64,000 nucleotides of DNA from Thermoanaerobaculales bacterium. GTDB taxonomy: Bacteria; Acidobacteriota; Thermoanaerobaculia; Thermoanaerobaculales; Sulfomarinibacteraceae. The translations under genes and the position numbers were made by a program. The first letter of the stretch is position 1; each line of letters begins with the position of its first letter. The notes under the pieces were generated by a model that was not told where the DNA came from, did not search any database, and saw only the letters and a program-made list of their open reading frames with translations. This document shows, piece by piece, positions 24,906 through 33,048 of this stretch. The stretch is from assembly GCA_035358815.1 (NCBI GenBank), contig DAOPQC010000003.1:496001-560000 (forward strand). The letters run 5' to 3'.

Positions 24906-26051
24906 TCAGTTGGTCTTGCCGGCGTGCAGCACCAGGGCCGGGAAGTCGCCGTTGCAGCCGACGTCCTGGCCGGTGAACTCGGAGCCGACCGCGGTGACCT
25001 GGCCCTCGAGGAACGGCCCGTCGCCGGGGATGAACTCCACGGTCCAGGTCATCACCCCGCTGCCCGTCGGCTGGTAGCTGTCGGCGAACGTCACGCCGTC
25101 CGCGAAGTCGGCGACCGGCGCCGGCGTCAGGCCCTGGCCCCATTGGAAGAGCAGCGGGCACGCCGGCTCGGTGCCGTCGAGCTTGTCCCAGTTGAAGTAG
25201 GTGCCGACGATCGCCTCGACCTGGCCGCCCACGATCACGATGTTGCCGCCGGCCGCGAACAGCAGCGAGTCGTAGAGCGCGAACTGGTAGGTGCCGTCGA
25301 GGCCCGCCGCGCCGCCGGTGGCCGCCGACTCGAGCGTGGTCGGGTCGGTGGAGGCGTTGTCGACCTTGGAGGCGCCGATCACCGCCATGCCCGAGGTGAC
25401 CTCGGCGTGGAGGGTCCCGTCATCGAAGTTGGCGAGCCCGGCGAACAGCTGGTTGACCCGCCGCAGGTACGGCTCCCAGGACTCGAGCGCGAGGGTCGCG
25501 GAGGCGAGCTCGGCGCCCTGCGGGTCGTGCAGGCTGAACTGGATGACGGCGCCGTCCGGGCCGGCGGTCGCGTAGACGTTGGAGCGGAAGCCGGCGTTCT
25601 GGGACAGGCCGACGACGTCGGTCGAGGACCCGCTCTGGGTCGCCGCCCAGTCGGGAACGCCCTCGAAGCCCTGGCCGAAGGTGGCGGTGCCGTCCGAGGC
25701 GTAGATCCGGCTGTTGGCGATCACCTCGCCGCCGTCGGCGACGACCAGGAAGGCGCCGTCACCGGTGGTGAGGCCGAAGTCGTTGAAGATGACGTCGTCG
25801 AGGACCTCGGTGTCACCGGCCGGCAGGGAGAAGGTGATCGAGGCCGGGCTGGGATTGGCCTGGTTGCGGACCAGCCAGTAGACCGTCACGTCGACCGTGG
25901 CGGAGCCCGGGTTCATCACGTAGAGGTCGGTCCCCCACGGCGCGCCCCGGCCGGCGGCCGGGACGATCAACGTCTCACCCGGGCTCAGGGCGACGGCCGG
26001 AGCGGCGGCCAGCGCGATGAGGAAGATCGAGGTCAGCAGTCTGCGAGTCAT
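24906..26051 (-). CDS. Secreted protein with the 'SRxYN...GTFGQ' module
   Basis: A 381-residue exported protein. Signal peptide MTRRLLTSIFLIALAAAPAVA, ATG 26051 after AAGGAGGA. Residues about 25-245 are one copy of the module found twice in the 5294 protein. The shared motifs are: IVPAAGRGAPWGTDLYVMNP; NSRIYASDGTATFGQGFEG; GLSQNAGFRSNVYA; a PYLRRVNQLF segment; and KVDNASTDPTTLE. The last 130 residues (TYQFALYDSLLFAAGGN, then WTVEFIPGDGPFLEGQ, with two Cys) form a separate beta-rich domain I do not recognise. It is probably a cell-surface or extracellular protein. An extended -10 (TGGTATCGT) lies about 26098-26106 on minus. Confidence 0.75.
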   Translation of the reverse strand: MTRRLLTSIFLIALAAAPAVALSPGETLIVPAAGRGAPWGTDLYVMNPGSATVDVTVYWLVRNQANPSPASITFSLPAGDTEVLDDVIFNDFGLTTGDGAFLVVADGGEVIANSRIYASDGTATFGQGFEGVPDWAATQSGSSTDVVGLSQNAGFRSNVYATAGPDGAVIQFSLHDPQGAELASATLALESWEPYLRRVNQLFAGLANFDDGTLHAEVTSGMAVIGASKVDNASTDPTTLESAATGGAAGLDGTYQFALYDSLLFAAGGNIVIVGGQVEAIVGTYFNWDKLDGTEPACPLLFQWGQGLTPAPVADFADGVTFADSYQPTGSGVMTWTVEFIPGDGPFLEGQVTAVGSEFTGQDVGCNGDFPALVLHAGKTN

Positions 26052-26217
26052 CGGCGTCCTCCTTGGTCACGGTCGCACCGTCACTTGGCGACACATCACG
26101 ATACCACGCCGCGGCCTATCCCGGTCGCCGGCGCGCGGGCCCCGGCTGAGGTACGGAGCGGCGGCGCCGGGGTTGACCCGCCGTGCGACGCCTGTGGGAT
26201 GTCGGGCCCGGCTGCGC

Positions 26218-26223
26218 TAGGAT
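26218..26223 (+). promoter_or_regulatory. -10 box of dnaX, leaderless arrangement
   Basis: TAGGAT ends exactly 6 nt before ATG 26230 with no Shine-Dalgarno between them. A TTGACC at 26173 is too far away to be its -35. Confidence 0.5.
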
Positions 26224-26229
26224 GCGCCC

Positions 26230-27783
26230 ATGACGTATCAGGTGCTGGCGAGGGCGTGGCGGCCGCAGCGCTTCGAGGAGCTCCTCGGCCAGGATGCGGT
26301 GGTGCAGACCCTGCGCAACGCCCTGGCGTCCGGGACCCTCGGCCACGCCTACCTGTTCTCGGGCCTGCGCGGGGTCGGCAAGACGACCGCGGCGCGGCTG
26401 CTTGCCAAGGCGGTCAACTGCGCCGAGGGACCGACCCCTGAACCCTGCGGCCACTGCGTGTCGTGCCGGGAGATCGCCGACGGCTCGAGCCTCGATGCGG
26501 TGGAGATCGACGGCGCGACCCACACCAAGGTCGACGAGGTCCGTGACCTTCAGGAGCTGCTCCGCTTCCACCCCACCCGCGACCGCTTCCGGGTGGTGAT
26601 CGTGGACGAGGTCCACATGCTCTCGAAGGCGGCCTTCAACGCCCTGCTCAAGAGCATCGAGGAGCCGCCGCCCTACGTGCTGTGGGTGTTCGCCACCACC
26701 GAGCGGCACAAGGTCCCGGCGACCATCCTGTCGCGCTGCCAGCAGCTTGAGTTCCGGCCAGTGGCGACCGAGCGGATCGCGGCGCGCCTGCTCGAGATCG
26801 CCGAGCACGACTCCTTCGAGCTGGCGGCGAGCGCCGCCGAGTCGATCGCCCGCGCCGCCGAGGGCAGCGTGCGCGACGCGCTCTCGCTGCTCGACCAGCT
26901 GCGAGCCTTCGGCGCCGACCGGGTCGACGACGAGACGGTGGCGGCGGTGCTCGGGGTCCCCCGCTTCGAGGTCATGGTCGAGCTCCTCGAGGCCCTGGCC
27001 GCGGGCGAGGCCGCGGCCGGGCTCGCCGTGCTCAAGCGCGAGCTCGAGGCCGGCCACGACGCCGCACTGCTCTACCGGGAGGTCGGCCGGGCGCTGCGGG
27101 CGGCGGTGCACTGCGTCCTCGACCCGGCGCTCGAGCTGGCGCTGACCGAGGACCAGCGAGGGCGGCTGCGGCCGTTCGCCGAGGGCCTCGGCGTCGATGC
27201 CCTGACCCGGATGCTCGGGCTGTGGGCGGACCAGGAGCCGGTGGTGCGCGACGCCGGCAACCGCGAGCTCGCGCTCGAGGTGGCGGCGCTGCGCCTCGCC
27301 CGGTGGCCCGCAGTGCAGCGGCTGGAGGAGCTGCTGGCCGGGGCGCCCGGCGGGACGCTCCCGCAGGGGGGTACGCCAGGCCCCGGCCGCGGCCGCGCCG
27401 GGGGCACGGCGAGCGGGGCCGGCGACCCGCGGTCGCGGCTCGCCGCCGTGCTCTGGGACGGCCAGCCGCGGCTCGCGAGCGCGGTCGAGCAGGCCGAGGT
27501 CTCGCTCGAGCAGGATGCGCTGGTGCTGCGCTTCGGCGGCGGGACCGGGGCCCTGGCCTCGTTCGCGTCCTCTCAGGCGTCGGTCCAGGCGCTTGAGGCG
27601 GCGTCCACGGCCGCCTTCGGTGGCGCGCGGCGGGCGCGCGTCGAGGGCGGAGAGCCGGTGGACCGGGGCGGCGCGGCCGACGAGGTCGGCCGGGCGGCGC
27701 TCAGCGACCCGGGCGTCGAGCTCGCCCGGCGCGTGCTGGGCGGGGAGATCGTCGCCGTGCGGCCGGACGGGGAGCCGGCGTGA
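26230..27783 (+). CDS. dnaX: DNA polymerase III subunit gamma/tau
   Basis: A 517-residue clamp-loader ATPase. Walker A is SGLRGVGKTTAARLL, the zinc site has its cysteines in NCAEG, PCGHCVSCREI, Walker B is VVIVDEVHMLS, and the SRC arginine-finger motif is TILSRCQQLEF. A Gly/Pro/Arg-rich linker (about 375-400) leads to a tau-like C-terminal region. I see no A-rich slippery site, so no programmed frameshift is expected. Stop TGA (27781-27783) is 20 bp before recR, and dnaX-recR is a classic pair. Confidence 0.96.
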   Translation: MTYQVLARAWRPQRFEELLGQDAVVQTLRNALASGTLGHAYLFSGLRGVGKTTAARLLAKAVNCAEGPTPEPCGHCVSCREIADGSSLDAVEIDGATHTKVDEVRDLQELLRFHPTRDRFRVVIVDEVHMLSKAAFNALLKSIEEPPPYVLWVFATTERHKVPATILSRCQQLEFRPVATERIAARLLEIAEHDSFELAASAAESIARAAEGSVRDALSLLDQLRAFGADRVDDETVAAVLGVPRFEVMVELLEALAAGEAAAGLAVLKRELEAGHDAALLYREVGRALRAAVHCVLDPALELALTEDQRGRLRPFAEGLGVDALTRMLGLWADQEPVVRDAGNRELALEVAALRLARWPAVQRLEELLAGAPGGTLPQGGTPGPGRGRAGGTASGAGDPRSRLAAVLWDGQPRLASAVEQAEVSLEQDALVLRFGGGTGALASFASSQASVQALEAASTAAFGGARRARVEGGEPVDRGGAADEVGRAALSDPGVELARRVLGGEIVAVRPDGEPA

Positions 27784-27802
27784 CGAGCGCCGGAGGCGCC
27801 CG

Positions 27803-28402
27803 GTGGAGCTGAGGCCGCGCGCCGTCCGCCGTCTTCTCGAGCAGCTCGAGCGCCTGCCGGGGATCGGCCCCCGGACCGCCCGGGCCCTGGTGGAGCACCT
27901 GCTGACGGTCGACGCCGGCGAGGTGGCCGAGCTCGCCGAGTCCCTCGCAGCCCTGCGCCGAGAGGTCCGGCTGTGCGAGCAGTGCTTCCTGCTCACCGAG
28001 GAGGAGCGCTGCCCGGTGTGCCTCGACCCGGGCCGCGATCGCAGCACCATCCTGGTCGTTGAGGAGCCGACCACGGCGTGGGCGGTCGAGGCCACCCGCG
28101 AGTACCGGGGCCTCTACCACGCGCTGCTCGGCCACCTGTCGCCGCTGCACGGCGTCGGGCCCGAGGACCTCACCATCGACCGCCTGGAGGAGCGGTGCCG
28201 GGGCGGCGAGGTCCGCGAGGTGATCCTGGCGACCAACCCGACGGTGGAGGGGGAGACCACGGCGCTCTACATCGTCCGGCGTCTGCAACCGCTCGGGCTC
28301 ACCGTCAGCCGGCCCGCCTCCGGCATCCCGGTCGGCGGCGAGCTTTCGGCGGTGGATCAGCTGACGCTCGCGCAGGCGCTGCAGCTTCGCCGCAAGGTGT
28401 GA
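27803..28402 (+). CDS. recR: Recombination mediator protein RecR
   Basis: A 199-residue DNA-ring protein of the RecFOR pathway. The helix-hairpin-helix is LERLPGIGPRTARALVEHLL, the zinc finger is LCEQCFLL plus RCPVCLD (C-x2-C...C-x2-C), and the Toprim domain is TILVVEEPTTAWAVEATREY, ending with TVSRPASGIPVGGEL. Length is standard. GTG 27803 has GGAGG 6 nt upstream. The usual YbaB/EbfC gene between dnaX and recR is absent here. Confidence 0.95.
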   Translation: MELRPRAVRRLLEQLERLPGIGPRTARALVEHLLTVDAGEVAELAESLAALRREVRLCEQCFLLTEEERCPVCLDPGRDRSTILVVEEPTTAWAVEATREYRGLYHALLGHLSPLHGVGPEDLTIDRLEERCRGGEVREVILATNPTVEGETTALYIVRRLQPLGLTVSRPASGIPVGGELSAVDQLTLAQALQLRRKV

Positions 28403-28505
28403 CGGGGCCGCCGCGGCGCCGGGCCCCGCGCGTCCGCAGCCCGCATCGTTCCTTGCCTGGCCGCGGCGACTGTGTTAGAAGCAACCTATCGGGGGGCATC
28501 GCGGC

Positions 28506-28994
28506 GTGGGTTCCAGCCTCGTCATGTACCAGGAGGAGTTCGACCGGATCTCTCAGGTCTTGAACCGCCTCAAGGTGGATGCCAACGCCAAGATCGTGTT
28601 CCTGGTCGACAAGAACGGGCAGCAGATCGCCGGCGCCGGCGAGATCGACCTCGTGGACACGACCTCGCTGGCGTCGCTCACCGCCGGGAACGTGGCGGCG
28701 ACCGACGGGCTCGCCCGGCTGATCGGCGAGCGCGAGTTCACGATCCTGTTCCACGAGGGGCGCAAGGACAACATTCACATCTCGATCGTGGGGCAGCGCC
28801 TGATCCTGGTCGTGATTTTCGACGAGCGCTCCTCGCTCGGCTTGGTGCGGCTGCGGGTGCGCAAGGCCTCGGGATCGGTGGAGCGGATCCTCAACGAGAT
28901 GGAGGAGAAGGCGCAGCGGGTCGGCGCCGGGGACGCGGCGTCGCCGTTTGCGGAGATCACCGACGAGGACATCGACGCGCTGTTTTCCGAATGA
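28506..28994 (+). CDS. mglB: Roadblock/LC7 domain protein, MglB-type GTPase regulator
   Basis: A 162-residue protein. Its roadblock domain (residues about 8-125) has ANAKIVFLVDKNGQQIAGAG, TAGNVAATDGLARLIGE and FTILFHEGRKDNIHI. In Myxococcus and Thermus such proteins form dimers that act as GAP for MglA. The C-terminal 35 residues are acidic (ITDEDIDALFSE). GTG 28506 gives the family's usual N-terminal 'xxLVMYQEEF'; ATG 28524 would trim it. The stop overlaps the mglA ATG by 4 bp, so the pair is coupled. Confidence 0.88.
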   Translation: MGSSLVMYQEEFDRISQVLNRLKVDANAKIVFLVDKNGQQIAGAGEIDLVDTTSLASLTAGNVAATDGLARLIGEREFTILFHEGRKDNIHISIVGQRLILVVIFDERSSLGLVRLRVRKASGSVERILNEMEEKAQRVGAGDAASPFAEITDEDIDALFSE

Positions 28995-29575
28995 GCTTCA
29001 TCAACTACGCCGCGCGCGAGATCAACGTCAAGATCGTCTTCTACGGGCCGGGCCTCGGCGGCAAGACGACCAACCTGCAGTACATCTACGAGCGCTCGAA
29101 CCCGCACCAGAAGGGCAAGCTGATCTCGCTGGCCACCGAGACCGACCGCACCCTGTTCTTCGACTTCCTGCCGCTCGACCTCGGCTCGGTGCGCGGCTTC
29201 AAGACCCGCTTCCACCTCTACACCGTCCCCGGCCAGGTGTTCTACGACGCCAGCCGCAAGCTGATCCTGAAGGGCGTTGACGGGGTGATCTTCGTGGCCG
29301 ACTCGCAGGAGGCGCGGATGGACGCCAACGTCGAGTCGCTGCGCAACCTCCAGCTCAACCTCCGGGAAAACGGCTTCGACCTCAAGACGATCCCCTACGC
29401 GCTGCAGTTCAACAAGCGCGACCTGCCGACCGCGGTCCCGGTCGACACCATGTACCGGGTCCTCAACTTCAAGGGCGAGCCGACCTTCGAGGCGGTCGCG
29501 GTGCGCGGCATGGGCGTGTTCGAGACCCTGAAGGCGTCGGCCAAGCAGGTCCTCTACGACCTCAAGCGCAAGTGA
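28991..29575 (+). CDS. mglA: Ras-like small GTPase MglA
   Basis: A 194-residue bacterial small G protein. P-loop is VFYGPGLGGKTTNLQYI, the switch-II segment is HLYTVPGQVFYDASRKL with the MglA-typical TVPGQ in place of DxxGQ, and base specificity is from QFNKRD. FVADSQEARMDANVESL is also conserved. MglA sets cell polarity in motile species. No motility gene is seen here, so it may control polarity, secretion or another surface process in this bacterium. It follows mglB directly and is downstream of dnaX-recR. Confidence 0.93.
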   Translation: MSFINYAAREINVKIVFYGPGLGGKTTNLQYIYERSNPHQKGKLISLATETDRTLFFDFLPLDLGSVRGFKTRFHLYTVPGQVFYDASRKLILKGVDGVIFVADSQEARMDANVESLRNLQLNLRENGFDLKTIPYALQFNKRDLPTAVPVDTMYRVLNFKGEPTFEAVAVRGMGVFETLKASAKQVLYDLKRK

Positions 29576-29609
29576 TCTAAGGAACCGAGCGGGGAACGCG
29601 CTCGGAACG

Positions 29610-29695
29610 AACCGCAGAGATCGCAGGGAACGCCGAGGAAGAACGCGGGACAGGTCAAATGAGCCGCCTCCGCGCTCTCTGCGCTCTCCGCGGTT
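29610..29695. repeat. AACCGC...GCGGTT inverted-repeat element
   Basis: The left part AACCGCAGAGATCGCAGGG faces CTCTCTGCGCTCTCCGCGGTT on the right across an 86-bp element. Close relatives are at 50464-50546 and 13058-13130. It fills most of the gap before tkt. Confidence 0.75.
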
Positions 29696-29777
29696 TCGGT
29701 TCTTCTTCGAGACGGGCCGCGATGGTAGGCTGCCGAGCGAGGCAGAGCGGGCACTGCCGCGCGCCGGTGGAGGACTC

Positions 29778-31799
29778 GTGGACACCACCTTCGATGCTCT
29801 CGACGAGCGGTCCGTCACCACCATCCGCACCCTCGCCATGGACGCGGTCGAGCGGGCCGCCTCCGGGCACCCGGGGACCCCGATGGCGCTCGCGCCGGTG
29901 GCCTACGCCCTGTTCACCCGCTTCCTCAAGCACAACCCGGCGGACCCGTCGTGGCCGGACCGCGATCGCTTCGTGCTGTCGTGCGGCCACGCCTCGACCC
30001 TGCTCTACTCCGCGCTCCACCTGACCGGCTACGAGCTCGCCCTCGACGAGATACAGGGCTTCCGCCAGTGGGGGTCGCGCACCCCCGGCCACCCCGAGCA
30101 CGGCCTCACGCCCGGGGTCGAGATCACCTCCGGCCCGCTCGGCCAAGGCTGCGGCGCGTCGGTCGGCATGGCGATCGCCGAGGCCCACCTGGCGGCGCGC
30201 TTCAACCGGCCCGGACACGTCGTGGTCGACCACCGGACCTGGGTGCTGTGCTCGGATGGCGACCTCATGGAGGGCGTGACGAGCGAGGCCGCGTCGCTCG
30301 CCGGTCACCTGCGGCTTTCCAAGCTGACCTGGATCTGGGACGACAACCGGATCACCATCGAGGGCTCGACCGAGCTCGCCTTCAGCGAGGACGTGGCGCG
30401 GCGATTCGAGGCCTACGGCTGGCGGGTGCTGCGGGTCGACGACGCCAACGACCTCCCGGCGGTGGCCGCGGCCATGGCGGCGGCCGGCGCCACCACCGAT
30501 CGGCCGACCCTGATCGCGGTGCGATCGCACATCGCCTGGGGAGCGCCCGCCAAGCAGGGCACCGCCGACGCCCACGGCGCGCCGCTCGGCGAGGACGAGG
30601 TGCGCGCCGCCAAGCGCGCCTACGGCTGGCCCGAAGAGCAGCACTTCCTGGTCCCGAACGAGGTGCGCGAGCGCTGCCGCCAGACCGATCGCGGCGGCGC
30701 CGCGCAGGCCGCCTGGGCCGTCCGGGTGGCGGCATGGAAGGAGCGCTTCCCCGAGCTCGCCGAGGAGTGGGAGCGGCGGCTCGCGGGCGCGCTGCCCGAG
30801 GGCTGGTCGGCGGGCCTGCCGGTGTTCGAGGAGGGCGGCAAGGGGATCGCGACCCGGATCGCCTCGGGCAAGGCGCTCAATTCGATCGCCGGCCGCCTGC
30901 CGGAGCTGCTCGGCGGGTCCGCCGATCTGGCGCCCTCCTGCAAGACCCTGATCGACGGCAGCGGCGACCTGACCGCGGACACGCCGGGGGAGCGCAACCT
31001 GCACTTCGGCATCCGCGAGCACGGCATGGCCGCGGTCCTCAACGGCCTCGCCCTCCACGGCGGCATCCGGCCCTACGGGTCGACCTTCCTGGTCTTCGCC
31101 GACTACCTGCGGCCGGCGCTCCGGCTCGCCGCCCTGATGGGGCTGCCGGTGACCTACGTCTTCACCCATGACTCGATCTGGGTCGGCGAGGACGGCCCGA
31201 CCCACCAGGCGGTGGAGCAGCTGGCATCGCTGCGCGCGATCCCGAACCTCGTGGTGCTGCGGCCGGCCGACGCCAACGAGACGGCGGCGGCGTGGCGGGT
31301 GGCGGTGGAGCGCCGCGACGGCCCGACCGCGCTGGCGCTCAGCCGCCAGAACCTGCCGGTCCTGGCGGGCACCGCCGAGCGGGCGGCGTCCGGGGTCGCG
31401 GCCGGCGCCTACGTGCTCGAGGAGGGCGCCGGAGCCCCGGCCGTGGTCCTGATCGCCAGCGGCTCCGAGGTCGCGCTGGCGGCCGCCGCCCGCGGGCAGC
31501 TCGCGGCGCGGGGGATTTCGGCGCGGGTGGTGTCGATGCCGTCGTGGGAGCTGTTCGCGGCGCAGCCGGCGAGCTACCGGGAACGGGTGCTGCCGCCGCG
31601 GGTCCCGAGGCTGGCGATCGAGGCGGGGGTGACCATGGGCTGGTCCCGGTGGGTGGGGGAGGGCGGCGACGCGCTCGGCCTCGACCGCTTCGGGGCGTCC
31701 GCGCCGGGCAAGGTGGCCGCCGCCAACCTCGGCTTCACGGCCGAGGCGGTGGTCGAGCGGGCGCTGGCGCTGCTCGAGGGGACAGGGGTCAGGGGATAG
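29778..31799 (+). CDS. tkt: Transketolase
   Basis: A 673-residue thiamine-diphosphate enzyme that moves two-carbon units between sugar phosphates. Key segments: AVERAASGHPGTPMALAPVA; GHPEHGLTPGVEITSGPLGQG; the ThDP/Mg site VLCSDGDLMEGVTSEA; the catalytic-Glu segment FGIREHGMAAVLNG; and THDSIWVGEDGPTHQAVEQL. The C-terminal regulatory domain ends AEAVVERALALLEG. GTG 29778 follows GGAGGA. It works with transaldolase, the next gene, in the non-oxidative pentose phosphate pathway. A TGGTAGGCT extended -10 lies at about 29724-29732. Confidence 0.97.
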   Translation: MDTTFDALDERSVTTIRTLAMDAVERAASGHPGTPMALAPVAYALFTRFLKHNPADPSWPDRDRFVLSCGHASTLLYSALHLTGYELALDEIQGFRQWGSRTPGHPEHGLTPGVEITSGPLGQGCGASVGMAIAEAHLAARFNRPGHVVVDHRTWVLCSDGDLMEGVTSEAASLAGHLRLSKLTWIWDDNRITIEGSTELAFSEDVARRFEAYGWRVLRVDDANDLPAVAAAMAAAGATTDRPTLIAVRSHIAWGAPAKQGTADAHGAPLGEDEVRAAKRAYGWPEEQHFLVPNEVRERCRQTDRGGAAQAAWAVRVAAWKERFPELAEEWERRLAGALPEGWSAGLPVFEEGGKGIATRIASGKALNSIAGRLPELLGGSADLAPSCKTLIDGSGDLTADTPGERNLHFGIREHGMAAVLNGLALHGGIRPYGSTFLVFADYLRPALRLAALMGLPVTYVFTHDSIWVGEDGPTHQAVEQLASLRAIPNLVVLRPADANETAAAWRVAVERRDGPTALALSRQNLPVLAGTAERAASGVAAGAYVLEEGAGAPAVVLIASGSEVALAAAARGQLAARGISARVVSMPSWELFAAQPASYRERVLPPRVPRLAIEAGVTMGWSRWVGEGGDALGLDRFGASAPGKVAAANLGFTAEAVVERALALLEGTGVRG

Positions 31800-31885
31800 G
31801 ATCTAGGATCGGGGATCTAGGGAATAGGGCCCCCGCGTGCCTGGTTCCGTTCCCGCTCCCGTTCCCGTTCCCGTCCCCGTTCCCG
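31800..31885. repeat. AGATCC element plus CCCGTT hexamer array
   Basis: ATAGGATCTAGGATCGGGGA (about 31797-31830) is followed by CCCGCT/CCCGTT/CCCGTC units (31842-31885). This is the same composite as elsewhere in reverse orientation. Confidence 0.75.
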
Positions 31886-31904
31886 GACTCTGGTCATTGC
31901 CCCC

Positions 31905-31913
31905 TGCTACGAT
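31905..31913 (+). promoter_or_regulatory. Extended -10 of tal
   Basis: TGC-TACGAT; the same 9-mer with S at one position (TGCTACSAT) appears upstream of pgpA and the genes at 46713 and 47944. It is 16 bp before the tal ATG. Confidence 0.5.
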
Positions 31914-31929
31914 GTCCGAGGGAGGCGAG

Positions 31930-33033
31930 ATGAACCCACTGCGCAGCCTCTGGGACGACTTCGGCCAGGCGGTGTGGCTGGACTACATCGAGCGCGACCT
32001 GATCACCGGTGGCGGCCTCCGGAGGCTGGTGGCGGCCGACGGCATCCGCGGCGTCACCAGCAACCCGTCGATCTTCCATCAGGCGATCACCAGGGGCGAG
32101 GCGTACGGCGCGGCGATCGACGCGCTGCTCGCGGAGCGGCCGCGGCTGTCGACCGCTGAGCTCTACGAGGCGCTCGTCATCGAGGACATCCGGGGCGCCG
32201 CCGACGTGCTGCGCGCCGTGTACGACGAGTCTGACGGCAGCGACGGCTTCGTCAGCCTCGAGGTGTCGCCGCACCTCGCGGCCGACCCCCGGCGCACCGT
32301 CGAGGAGGCGCGCCGGCTGTGGCGGGAGGTCGCCCGCCCGAACCTGATGATCAAGGTGCCGGCCACTGCGGCCGGGCTGCCCGCCATCGAGCAGCTGATC
32401 GGCGGCGGCATCAACGTCAACGTGACCCTGATGTTCTCGCTCGCCCACTACGAGGCGGTGGCCGCCGCGTACCTGGCGGGACTCGGGCACGCCGCCGAGC
32501 CGGCGCGAGCGGCGTCGGTGGCGTCGTTCTTCGTCAGCCGGGTCGACACCGTGATCGACGCCCAGCTCGAGGCTGTCGGCACCGCCGAGGCGCTGGCGCT
32601 GCGCGGCGTCGCGGCGGTCGCCAACGCCGGCCTCGCCTACCGGCGCTTCCAGGAGATCTTCCACGGCGACGGCTTCGCGCCGCTCGCCCGGCGCGGCGCG
32701 CGCGTGCAGCGGCCGCTGTGGGCGAGCACCAGCACCAAGAACCCGAGCTACCCGGACGTCAAGTACGTCGAGGAGCTGGTGGCGCCGGAGACCGTGAACA
32801 CGATCCCGACCGCGACCCTGGACGCCTACCGCGACCACGGCCGTCCCCGACGAGCGCTCGCCGAGAGCGCCGGCGGTCACGCCGCCGATCTCGAGCGGAT
32901 CCGGCGCCTTGGCGTCGACGTCGACCGGGTCACCGAGCAGCTCCAGGTCGACGGTGTCGCCGCCTTCGCCCGCTCCTTCGACCAGCTGATGGCGGCGCTC
33001 GACGAGGCGCGACAGCGGCGCGGCGCGCGGTAG
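31930..33033 (+). CDS. tal: Transaldolase
   Basis: A 367-residue TIM-barrel class I aldolase of the longer (mycobacterial-type) transaldolase subfamily. Conserved parts: QAVWLDYIERDLITGGGL; GIRGVTSNPSIFHQAI; the catalytic Lys in LMIKVPATAAGLPAIEQL; INVNVTLMFSLAHYEAV; LWASTSTKNPSYPDVKYVEE; and VNTIPTATLDAY. ATG 31930 follows GGAGGCGAG. It is not fused to glucose-6-phosphate isomerase, as some relatives are. Together with transketolase upstream it closes the non-oxidative pentose phosphate cycle. Confidence 0.95.
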   Translation: MNPLRSLWDDFGQAVWLDYIERDLITGGGLRRLVAADGIRGVTSNPSIFHQAITRGEAYGAAIDALLAERPRLSTAELYEALVIEDIRGAADVLRAVYDESDGSDGFVSLEVSPHLAADPRRTVEEARRLWREVARPNLMIKVPATAAGLPAIEQLIGGGINVNVTLMFSLAHYEAVAAAYLAGLGHAAEPARAASVASFFVSRVDTVIDAQLEAVGTAEALALRGVAAVANAGLAYRRFQEIFHGDGFAPLARRGARVQRPLWASTSTKNPSYPDVKYVEELVAPETVNTIPTATLDAYRDHGRPRRALAESAGGHAADLERIRRLGVDVDRVTEQLQVDGVAAFARSFDQLMAALDEARQRRGAR

Positions 33034-33048
33034 CGGCGGGGCGATACG

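Noticed and set aside
27340..27783. Programmed frameshift in dnaX to make gamma
   Set aside because: No A-rich slippery heptamer is present in the GC-rich linker or beyond.
33034..33048. glmS ribozyme/riboswitch
   Set aside because: Only 15 bp separate tal from glmS; the ribozyme needs well over 100 nt.
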